DNA of 64,000 nucleotides from assembly GCA_907164885.2 (NCBI GenBank), contig OU015490.1, positions 13,825,966-13,889,965 of the forward strand, written 5' to 3'. The stretch's first letter is position 1. The number at the start of each line of letters is the position of its first letter. Below the pieces are notes generated by a model. That model worked only from the letters and a program-made list of their open reading frames with translations. It was not told where the DNA came from and did not search any database. Positions 9,728 to 19,273 of the stretch are shown one piece after another. Position numbers and translations under genes: made by a program. This stretch comes from Dolomedes plantarius (Eukaryota; Arthropoda; Arachnida; Araneae; Dolomedidae).

Positions 9728-10986
9728 CAGATGGAGTACAAAATAATACGAACACCTGTGAAAAAGTATGACGTATTTCACACCTTCAGTACAGCCGCGC
9801 CACCTGCAACAGAAGTCTGCCACCTAGTGAGCGTGAAGAGGAAGGTATCAGTCTCTCAACAGCAGTCACCTACGTTGCATGCTTCTATCGAACTGTTTGT
9901 GATAAGTTGAAATGTCAGACCTGTCAGAGTTCCAAAGAGGAATGATAGTTGGAGCGCGTTTAAGTGGAGCATCGGTTACGGAAACAGCAAACCTTTTGGG
10001 GTTTGCAAGGAGTACGGTATCAGCCGTTATGACAGCGTACACGAAAGAGGGTAAGACGACGTCTTCAAAGCACAACAGTGGCCGAAAGTCCAAGCTTGCT
10101 GATAGGGATAGACGGGTCTTGAAGCGCATAGTAGCCCGAAAGCACAAGCAATCGTTATCCGAGATAGCATCCGAAATGAACAGTCATCTCCAGGACCCCG
10201 TTTCAACAAAAACTGTCAAAAGGGAACTTCATGCTACGAACATTTATGGCAGAGTGGCATAATCCCTTGGTGACAGCAACTAATGCTTTCAAGAGACGCC
10301 AATGCTGCAGAGATCACAAAGGCTGGTCCCCACAGCAGTGGCAATAGGTAATATGGTCAGATGAATCGTCATTCACCCTATTTCAGACGACCGGACACGT
10401 TTATGTCTGGAGAACGCCCAAAGAAGCGTTTCATCCTGAATGCCTCTTGCCGACTGTGAAGCATGGGGGTGGCTCCATTATGGTATGGGGTGCGATATCT
10501 TTGCGCGGTCTTGGGCCACTTGTTATTTTGCATGGGAGGATCAAATCCAATCACTATCTAAGCGTTCTAGGGGATCATGTCCATCCTTTTATCCAGACTG
10601 TATTCCCTGGAGAGCGACCGCTTTTTCAAGACGACAACGCCCCTATCCACACTGCTAGGTGTGTTCAAGAATGGTTCGAAGAGCATGACGATGCAGTTGA
10701 ACATCTCGCTTGGACCCCTCAGTCTCCGGACTTGAATATTATTGAACATTTATGGCAATATTTGGAGTCCAAACTTCGTTCCCGATTTCCACTTCCATCC
10801 GGACTTTCGGAATTAGAGACCGCTCTGCAGGAGGAATGGCTTAATATTCCTTTAAATATTGTCCATGACCTTTATGCATCTATCCCACGTCGCATTAAAT
10901 CTGTACTTCAGTCAAAGGGTGATCCAACCCCCTATTAATAAAGATTTTCCATTATTTCACAGGTGTTCGTATTATTTTGTCCACCA

Positions 10987-10990
<4 letters not shown>
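9728..10990 (+). mobile_element. Tc1-like transposon with 36-bp inverted ends
   Basis: The 1263-bp element is flanked by TA (9726-9727 and 10991-10992). The left end CAGATGGAGTACAAAATAAT and the right end match as inverted repeats over 36 bp with two mismatches. It holds one plus-strand transposase gene (9912-10938). A long (TA)n array starts directly at the right target site. Confidence 0.93.
9912..10938 (+). pseudogene. Tc1-like transposase with one frameshift and one stop
   Basis: ATG 9912 opens 116 codons with a paired-like helix-turn-helix (LSEFQRGMIVGARLSGASV), a GRKSK linker, and a second helical domain ending in KTVKRELHATNIYGR. Near 10255 the frame shifts. The continuing frame reads NPLVTATNAFKRRQ, then TAG at 10345-10347 before VIWSDESSFTLF (first catalytic Asp), KHGGGSIMVWGAISLRG, FQDDNAPIHTARC (second Asp) and SPDLNIIEHLWQYLE (Glu). 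It ends at TAA 10936-10938. Counting from DNAPIHT to the Glu gives 36 intervening residues rather than the usual 34. Only two lesions separate it from an intact gene of roughly 340 codons. Confidence 0.9.

Positions 10991-11031
<41 letters not shown>
10991..11031. repeat. (TA)n microsatellite
   Basis: About 20 uninterrupted TA dinucleotides beginning at the target-site TA of the preceding Tc1 element. Confidence 0.9.
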
Positions 11032-11038
<7 letters not shown>

Positions 11039-11109
11039 CATTATATATATTTCTTTACTTCACCTTAATTTATGTTTATTTTGTGTTAAATACCCTTTAC
11101 TGACTGTTA

Positions 11110-11452
11110 GATTACCATAGGTGACACTTGGCGATATTTTCAAGAATTTTGGCAAGCATGGCGACTTTTGGGGCATCTGGAGAACCCATCCAATTTCACC
11201 TAGGTGGCGTGGTTATCGAGTTCTAGAATTTTCCATCTCTGGAACAATCGAGGAGGCCTACAAAGGTATATAAGCATGCCGGGTCGGGCTCCAAAAGTTG
11301 AGATAACCTTAATTTTTCTGAATGAATTGTACTACCTGTCATGGTGCCTGCGCGTATTGTGTGAAGTATAAAGAAAACAAAGTCGTTCTTCAAAGTCGTT
11401 CTATAAAGAAAACAAAGTCGTTCTTCATAAATCCTCGTAGAATGAAACACTA
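11110..11452 (+). other. Possible LTR-like or promoter-bearing fragment
   Basis: GGTATATAAGCATGCC at 11265 resembles a TATA box. Downstream, the phrase ATAAAGAAAACAAAGTCGTT is directly repeated (about 11368 and 11402). This could be the remains of a retrotransposon LTR, but no partner LTR, primer site or coding sequence was found. Confidence 0.25.
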
Positions 11453-11454
11453 TA

Positions 11455-12268
11455 CAGGGTGAATCTGAACTCTTGGGCAAAACTTTACGGGGTGATAGAA
11501 CGCATCTACACGAGCAATATTCGTCATAGAAGGTATAGGCGGAACGCAAACAGCGAGGCGCTAGGTGGCGCTGTAAATGGTACCCACATGCCACACGTCC
11601 CCATTCGTTCCAGCGGCGGTTTTCCGTAAATGTTTGGGCAGGGATCCTCCATGACCATTTGGTTGGCCCATACCTCCTGGACGGCGAATCGTATCACACA
11701 TTCCTACGAGAGGTGTTGCCGGAGCTGCTGCGTCCGATTCCAGCCCCCCATCAGGTCGAGAATGTGGTTCCAGCACGACGGTGCGCCTGCACACTTCAGC
11801 TTGGAACAATTTAGATGCAACATTCCCAGGGCGACGGATTGGTCGAGGTGGTCCCATAGCTTGGCCACCAAGATCGCCGGATCTCTCGTGTTTGGACTTT
11901 CTCCTGTGGGAACATATGAAAATCTTAATCTACGAGTACCCCATTGAAACCAATATGGAACTACTCTCCAGGATCACCGTTGTTGCCGAAGATATTCAGG
12001 AAATGCCTGATGTATTCGCAAAAGTGCGACAGTCCCTATCCCGCATTACAGGTGGCGGAAGCTCTTTTGAGCAATTTCTTTGACCATGTAAATCAATTAC
12101 ATTCCTGTTAATAAAATGTATCTCCACTCATTTTTGTGTTAATTCTTTAAATGTGACAGTGGAAAGCTACCTTTTGCGTTCCGACCATACATTCTATGAC
12201 GAATATTGCTCGTGTAGATGCGTTCTATCCACCCGTAAAGTTTTGCCCAAGACTTCAGATTCACCCTG
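11455..12268 (+). mobile_element. Internally deleted mariner with inverted ends of about 97 bp
   Basis: An 814-bp element between TA at 11453-11454 and 12269-12270. CAGGGTGAATCTGAACTCTT at the left is matched as an inverted repeat on the right over about 97 bp with few mismatches. It encloses the C-terminal half of a mariner transposase. Its right TA lies directly beside the TA of the next element (12271-12272). Confidence 0.92.
11605..12083 (+). pseudogene. Mariner transposase C-terminal half (rosa-like spacing)
   Basis: The first frame reads VNVWAGILHDHLVGPYLLDG and FLREVLPELLRPIPA. A frameshift leads to RMWFQHDGAPAHFSLE (second catalytic Asp), then another to FPGRRIGRGGPIAWPPRSPD and LSCLDFLLWEHMK (third Asp). 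The tail RITVVAEDIQEMPDVFAKVR to FEQFL ends at 12083. With the frameshifts bridged, about 41 residues separate the second and third Asp, which fits the DD41D (rosa-type) class. The N-terminal DNA-binding half is deleted, so it could only be mobilised in trans. Confidence 0.85.
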
Positions 12269-12418
12269 TATACAGTGAAACTTCTCTGGCCGACTACTCC
12301 TCTAAACCATCCTATTTTGTTCAGAACTGATTCAAGACTTCGTAGAGCCAATCAGGGCCGCCCGGAGGGGGAGGGGCAACTGGGGCACTTTGCCCCAGGC
12401 CCTAAACTGTCGGAGGCC

Positions 12419-12449
<31 letters not shown>

Positions 12450-12516
12450 AATTATTAGATTTCACCCGAAAGAAAATTCTGAAACTTTTACCATACTTCA
12501 AAATTCAAAACAGTCT

Positions 12517-12560
<44 letters not shown>

Positions 12561-12939
12561 GATTAATTAGACTTCTTTTACTCCAAAATAGTCTTCTGAA
12601 AAATACACGATTTAGTTTTAATGAAAAATAGACCTGTTTAGTTCTAACTGCTATAAAACTTCATTCTCTCTAATAAATTGAAGACAGTACTAAGCACTAT
12701 AATAGATGGTAAAAAAGCTTCGTGGATGGAAGCTATTAGATAGATAGTTTTATGTCTATGAAGAAGTAAAATTTAAAATTATGTCTCCTTCAGCAAGTCC
12801 CCAAAACATACCTAAAAGTTAAGGTCAACCCCGCTCCCCCGGCAGTCGTCTGCAGCACTCCCTTTGACGAGCTGAATACCCGTACTTCGCTACGGAGTAC
12901 ATTCAAATTAAATACGACGGTCAATGTATGCAATTAATG

Positions 12940-13010
<71 letters not shown>

Positions 13011-13017
<7 letters not shown>

Positions 13018-13467
13018 GCAGAGTGTCTCTATGTATGTATGTAAGGTATACAAATCTACATTTCTTGACGAATCTGGTTGAAACTTCGTATACTTATGTT
13101 TTGAAGCCTTGAGATAATTCTAAGATTAGTTTGGAAGCTTTAAAATAATTATAAATAAATACAGTTTTTAAATAATATTTCACCTCCAGACGATGAAATA
13201 AACATGGCCGACATTTTCGTCGAAAATCGGTGTATTTTTTTTTTCTCATGAAAGTACATAAATGTTGCATATTTGGAAAAAGCTTTGAAAACAGATAATT
13301 TTTTCTGCTTACAGTTATTCTGTAGTTTTACAGATATTTTAATTCTAAAACTCCACCGCTGAGAAATCAAATCAACCATCTGCAGTATAGTGCACCCATC
13401 TGTCGACAGCGACGGGAATTTAATACATTTGTATGGGCCCGAGCATAGCCGGGCTTCGCCCGGCTAG
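13011..13467 (+). mobile_element. Helitron-like element B, non-autonomous
   Basis: The right end carries the hairpin GCCGGGCTTCGCCCGGC at 13448-13464, overlapping CTAG at 13464-13467 and followed by host T. The left end AAATAAAGCAGAGTGTCTCT emerges from a (TA)n array, so the expected TC start is blurred. It sits inside the TA array of Helitron A. No coding sequence of the Helitron type. Confidence 0.6.
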
Positions 13468-14272
13468 TATATATATATATATATATAAAATAAATACGAT
13501 GATCAATGTATACATCGCTACGGAGTACATTCAAATTAAATAGAACGGTAAATGGGTCAATATATGTAATTAATGCCAAAAATATGTATAAATATATTTA
13601 TAATAAATACAATGATCAATGTATGCAACTGATGTAAAAGAACCAAAAAAATATACTTATAAAAAAATCGTAAGAGATATTTTTATAGACAAAATAATGT
13701 AGAAGAAAATATTCAAATTACATATAATAGGACATACTAAAGAATATAGTACAGTTAATATAGTGCAGTTTGAGGAACATATCTTTTACTGTATTTTAAT
13801 ATTTTTTGGATAATGTCCAATCGTCTGCCACATTAGCAAGAATTTTTTTTTTTGTCTATTTAGTTGTTATGCACGTGACGATAAATTTGTTTATTGTACC
13901 AGAAAAAGAAATCACGTGATCAGCCTTTAATAAAATCTAAAAATTAATATTTAAAAATTCACCAAAAAACCAGAAAATGGAGGTAATGATTCGAAAAAGA
14001 TCTCATTTTAAAGGAATTTTTAGGATCTTTGTCGTGATATAAATTTTATAATCCCCAGAATATTATTTTAAATGCAAACTTAAAAAAAGTTACAAGAACA
14101 GCTTAAAAATTTAATTTAAAAAAATTCAAGATGAATTTTTCAAAAATCTTTCTTAGTGCACTCCTATGCTATAAGAAGAATCGCCATGCAAAATTTCAGC
14201 CCTTTAGGTCTAGCGGTTTGGTGTGTGCGTTATCTGTCAGTCAATCAGTCAGTTACGGAACTGTTTTATATA

Positions 14273-15846
14273 CCGGGTGATCCAAAAGTCAGGACGAACT
14301 TTAAAAATGAATAATTCGAAAACGAATAAAGAAAAAAAGATGCGGTTTGCACCAAACGGATGGAAAAGAAGCCGGGTTTTGTGTGGCAACGAAAAAAAAT
14401 AGTTCTGTTGGCGACCAACAGATGGCGCTGTCGGATTTCTGATATAGGATTATGCAAAGCAACAAACAATATAAAAAGAAGCAACTGCAGCAGGTAATGG
14501 TAGTCGAAGCTTATATGCATCGAAATGCTGTCCATAGTTGAGAAAGCCCTCTTAGTTAAACTGTATTATAAGAATTCGGAAAGTGCCATTGCGATATTGC
14601 GAGCATATCGCTATATGAAGGGTATGCGAGATAGCAAAGGACCAATAAAGTCTTCTGCATTGAACAAAATGATGAAGAAATTTGAAGCTACAGGTTCTTT
14701 GGCGTCACGTCCAAGAAGTGGACACCCTCATGACAGTGGAGCAGACGGTGCAATCCATGTCGGTGGTTTCTGCACATGGGGAGTGCAGTGCTCGAGAAGT
14801 TTCGAGACAGACAGGAGTGTCGTACGTAAGTGTCTGGAGAGCACTGCGAATAACCCTGAAACGGTATCCCTACAAGTTGCAACATAACCAAGAACTGAAA
14901 CGTCTTGACTTCGACTCTCGCCAAGATTTTGCGAATTTGGTATTCAATAAGATAGAAGAGCAGCACGACTGGCTTCACACTGTGCTTTGGACAGATGAAG
15001 CGCATTTCACACTCTCTGGCGCTGTTAACACCCACAATTGTCGAGTGTGGACCACAGAAAATCCACATGCATTTGTTGAGGTACCCTTGCCACAGCCTAA
15101 AGTGACAGTCTGGTGAGGCTTCACTGATTATTTCATAATTGGTCCATTTTTTTTCCAGGAAGTCACAAAGACGGGTTTCAAAACAGTTTCTGTCACTGGT
15201 CAGCGATATGCAGCACTGTTACAGAACATTAATAATCCTGAACTGCAAGCGCGACAGGCACTCCAAACAGTCCCCTTTATGCAAGATGGACCACCACCTC
15301 ATATTACTCTGCCTGTGCAACGCCTGCTACGCTCAACATTTGGAGAGGATCGCATTATCAGTCAATGCTTTAATCACGCATGGCCTGCAAGATCTCCCAA
15401 TCTGACACCCTGTTACTTTTGGCTGTGGGGATTCTTGAAGTCAAAAGTGTACCGCGACCAACCGACATCACTAGCAGCACTGAAAGATGCCATCCGCCAA
15501 AATGTGTCTGCCATAACACAAGAAATGCTACTCAATGTTGTGAACGGTGTGGTGACTCGTCTCACAGCGGTACTTCTGAATGATGGACAACACATTGAAC
15601 ATTTACTGTAATTAACTGTAATTAAGCTGACTTGTAACTTGTAAACATTTTTTCATTTGTAAATCATCTTTTGGTGAAATAAAAAACTATAGCGCCATCT
15701 GTTGGTCGCCAACAGAACTATTTTTTTCGGTGCCACACAAAACCCGGCTTCTTTTCCATCTGTTTGGTGCAAACCGCATCTTTTTATCTATATTCGTTTT
15801 CGAATTATTCATTTTTAAAGTTTGTCCTGACTTTTGGATCACCCGG
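14273..15846 (+). mobile_element. Mariner transposon with inverted ends of about 165 bp
   Basis: A 1574-bp element flanked by TA (14271-14272 and 15847-15848). The terminal CCGGGTGATCCAAAAGTCAG and its complement extend inward to the shared GTTGGCGACCAACAGATGGC, giving inverted repeats of about 165 bp. Removing the element and one TA restores the TCTATATATAAAA-type 5' terminus of Helitron A, which confirms the insertion site. Confidence 0.95.
14525..15611 (+). pseudogene. Mariner transposase (DUF4817 type), inactivated
   Basis: ATG 14525 begins MLSIVEKALLVKLYYKNSES, a DUF4817-like helical N terminus. A frameshift near 14720-14760 moves to the frame with VEQTVQSMSVVSAHGECSAR, a second helix-turn-helix (REVSRQTGVSYVSVWRALR) and VLWTDEAHFTLSGAVN (first Asp). 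TGA at 15114-15116 replaces an expected Cys after KVTVW. The same frame then runs open to TAA 15609-15611 through PFMQDGPPPHI (second Asp) and SPNLTPCYFWLWGFLKSKVY. There the third catalytic residue, normally Asp in PCDFWLWG, is Tyr, so the enzyme would be dead even without the frame lesions. Confidence 0.9.
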
Positions 15847-16522
15847 TATATAGATTAGAAATTATGCTATCATTTATTTAGACATTCAGCAGACCTTTAC
15901 TCCTTTAACTTTAAAAATTGTTCAAATTCAACTATTTTCAGTTTTCTTTTTAGTTTTAAATTTACCACTTCATCTTCTGTTATAGTAACTATAACAGAAG
16001 GATAAATGTTATACTTGAAGGATTTCAAGGCCTTTATTTATAATACCTCCTTTGATAATCTAAATATCTGTTGAATTACTAAGTTGTTAGATGTAATTAA
16101 ATGTTAGTTTTTTTTATACATATTGTTATATTTAATGGAGAATATAACGAGAGAAACAGTGCAATGAAATATAATAATTATGTTAATCATTCATGTAATA
16201 AAATTTTAAGTATCAGTAACTTAATTTGAATGTGTGTTTTCGTCTCTTCCCATTTTTTATTTTTCTTGAGGCCCTAACAGAAGTTTGGGCCCCGTAGTCT
16301 CTGGGTAGCTCTGGAGTTACATAAGAAACCTCTTTTTGAAGGCCACCCCTTAATACGGCCATTTTTTTTAACCATGATTGGCTGCCATAGAGAGGTTTCA
16401 CTGTATATATATATATATATTTAGAAACAGAAACTTGTTTTTAACGAACACAATATGTCATGCGGTCAAATTTTCCAGTGTTTAGAATGAAACAAGAACG
16501 CTCATCAAAATGTAAAAAGAAT

Positions 16523-16642
16523 TTATCGCACTTTGTCATCCACAATGAGTTCCACAAATGTGTTAATATATACATATCTTGAAAACAGCATATACAGTTT
16601 CCTAAACCACACGAACTGAGATCTGTGCGCCTTCATGGACAT
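16523..16642 (-). other. PIGL: PIGL exon 6 (last coding exon)
   Basis: Acceptor CTTTTCCAG ends at 16643. The exon reads [16 protein letters not shown], then YMLFSRY and a short tail to TAA at 16525-16523. Intron 5 is only 176 bp. The pogo-like end at 16403 lies about 120 bp downstream, within or just after the 3' UTR. Confidence 0.85.
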
Positions 16643-18954
16643 CTGGAAAAGAAAAAAACATTCATTAACTGCCAAACATTGGAGCCAAAAAGCTGTTCAA
16701 CATTCGAGCCCAATCGGTTCAGTCCATTTTTTGAAATGGGAGAGTCTATTATTTTATCCCCTTCTTGTTGGATGGACTGAACCGAGCGGTTCGCTGACAG
16801 AATTCAAGAGTCCCTTACCCAAGTCCTCCGCACATCTTTGAGGGCCGAGATGAAGTAGACGTTGGCGTGCAAGTGGCACAAGGGCACGCTCAGGAAACAC
16901 AGATACTTTTGGAGCACGAACACGGTCTTCAGGAGGAACACTTGGCTGTCTTCAAATGAGAACAATGCATTCACATTAAGACACATTGAATACAGATGAA
17001 CTCATGTCATTATTTTATCGTAACGCAACAATACACACATACACATACACAGTGAAACTTCACAAGCCAGCTACCGAAGTTCAGAACCGAACAAAATACA
17101 CTCCATAGAGTCTGTTATTTGACCTCCTTTACCGCGGCCATCCCTCTAGACCAGTGCTCCGCAACCACCGTGCCGTGGTACACTAGTGTACCGCGAGGTG
17201 ATCTTGACTGTGCCACGGTGATTTTATCGATTATAATAATAAAAAAAAATTAACCACCGCTATTAGTTAGAGATTTTTCTAAGTAAAATATTCCTGTAAC
17301 TTTTTGCTAATATGTAATTTCTCTGGGTCGAAATTATACACAAAACAAAAACATGTTAGCCATACATTGAATGTATTCTCGAGCATCATATTTCTGGATT
17401 TCAGTTAAGAAAGAATATCAATAAAAATTTCTGACAAGGCCATTGCAATTTTGCTCCCTTTATCTACAACATACTTATACGAACAAAGTTTTTCGACCAC
17501 TGGTTCTAATTAAAAACGACAAAAGATCATGTTAAAGAGTCTTGACCATGAACTTCGAGTAGCCCTTTCTAATATAGAGCCAAATATAAAATGTACATAT
17601 GTTCATCAAAACGAGCTCAAATATTTCATTAACAAATTAGTTATGTTTAAATTAGCTTTGATTTATTAGGCTTAAGTAAAGACCAAAAAACAAATTTTAA
17701 TATAGAAATTTAAAGACAAAATTTTTTTACTTGTAAACTATAACTTTATATTTTTGTTCTTTTGTTGCTGTACAATTCAAAATGACTTATATAAAACTTA
17801 AAGGATTATAATTATCTTGATACATAGAGCTGTTTTATTTATCTAATAAAAACATATACGTATTTATTGTAATTTATGTATTTGCAAGCTTTTTCTTGTG
17901 CCGTGCCGCAGAATTATCGAAAAAACGTTGTTGTGTCGTGGAGCTCTGCTCTAGACAACGCCTTCATGACTGGCTGCGATAGAAAGGTTTCACCGTATAT
18001 ATGCAGTTAAAAACTGAGGCACTTGTTTTGAATGAATGCATTGTGTTCTGTATCTTTGTAAATAAAAGGTTTCTAAGGAAATTAAAGTATTGCATGAGAC
18101 GACTCAATTTATACTTTATTTCACTAGGAACCACTGTTTTGTGCCCATCATAAAATAAAACTAGTACATGTATACAGTGGTGGGCTTCAGCCGGTTCACA
18201 CCGGTTCTGTAGAACCGATACCTAATGTAGGTATCAGTTCTACAGAACCGGTGCAAATCGGTTGAAGCCCACTACTGATTAGAACATAGAACCTGTTGTT
18301 AATTTATTTGAATCCCACCAGTGCATGTATATATGTATGTATAATTATATACATATACACAGTGAGTGCCGTAACTAGCCATTCCTGTGCTCTGTGCAAG
18401 AATTTGCATTTAGGCCCCTTAATTAATTAGATAATAAAACAAATACATTACAATAAATTTTTAATAAGATTTACTCTAATTGCACTTTTCAGGCTTTCAT
18501 TTCAGAAAATTCATTAATTACATCATCATAATTAATATTTTTTTGCGATATTGTATTTATTGAAAGAATAGAAAGATTGAATAATCATTCTTGTCCTATA
18601 GTTAATCGCAAATAATTTTTTTATTAATTTTAACTTGCTAAAACTTCTCTTGCCAGAAGCAATAGAAACGGGAAGAGTTAGAAATATTATTTTTTTATTA
18701 AAGCAATAGCACTTAGACATACATCTATACACTAATATGCCCCTAAAGTATTAGAAATATTTGAAGAGCGATATTGATGTTTGGGTAAGACTGAATTAAA
18801 CCAAAATCATGTAGAGCCTATAGAATATTAAGCACATAGTACGAAAGGCAGAAAAATTTTAAAATAAAAAATATGATTTCTTGTGGACATTTTGGGCTCC
18901 CCTTCCAAGTGGGTCCTGTGCAGATGCACGTTGCACCTGCCTAGTTATGGCACC

Positions 18955-18996
<42 letters not shown>

Positions 18997-19218
18997 TTGT
19001 GTATATATATATAGATTATATATATATTTATGTTTTGGGCTTTCCTGCACAAGACATGATGAGACTAACTGATGATCATGAGTGCATACCATGACTGTTG
19101 TATGGTATGATTTTTTTCCTCTAATATAACTGTGTATCCATATGAAATTTCATTAAAATCTGTATTAGTTTTTCAGAAATTCAACCAAATGTGAAAATTC
19201 TCTTAATGTTGAACACTA

Positions 19219-19273
<55 letters not shown>

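Larger units (their letters stand above)
12868..15854 (-). mobile_element. Helitron-like element A (reverse orientation), interrupted
   Basis: In reverse orientation the element begins with TC at 15854-15853 (sequence TCTATATA, then AAAACAGTTCCG after removing the inserted mariner). It ends with a short hairpin (ACTTCG..CGGAGT type at 12882-12898) and a CTCG variant of the expected CTAG at 12868. The host A and T flank the ends, as in Helitron insertions. Copies of the same family occur at 22305-23078 and 27862-30818, supporting the boundaries. Non-autonomous: no Rep or helicase coding seen. Helitron B and a mariner are inserted in it. Confidence 0.7.
12352..16309. mobile_element. Possible hAT-like ends inside the nested cluster
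   Basis: CAGGGCCGCCCGGAGGGGG at 12352 and the complement of CAGAGCTACCCAGAGACTAC ending at 16309 share a CAGRGC start and a GGCCC..AAACT sequence further in. The flanking 8-mers do not match well, so this level is tentative. The segment holds poly-A runs (12430-12447 and 12518-12558) and then Helitron A. Confidence 0.3.
12273..16403. mobile_element. Outermost pogo-like ends of a nested transposon cluster
   Basis: TA plus CAGTGAAACTTCTCTGG at 12273 and AGAGAGGTTTCACTG plus TA at 16389-16405 are inverted over about 16 bp. They enclose hAT-like ends, a Helitron, a second Helitron and a mariner. The CAGTGAAACYTCT terminus resembles that of pogo/Tigger-type elements; no transposase of this level remains. 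A related pair of ends is at 17050-17995. Confidence 0.5.

Noticed and set aside
10859..11068. Open frames reading IYIYIYIY over TA arrays (also near 18881-19092, 794-1018)
   Set aside because: They are translations of (TA)n microsatellites with no other protein features.
12275..12631. 118-codon frame rich in Lys
   Set aside because: Produced by poly-A tracts and the C-rich hAT-like end; no conserved motif.
15975..15999. Short perfect palindrome TTCTGTTATAGT..ACTATAACAGAA
   Set aside because: A 12-bp arm in AT-rich DNA with no associated feature; likely incidental.
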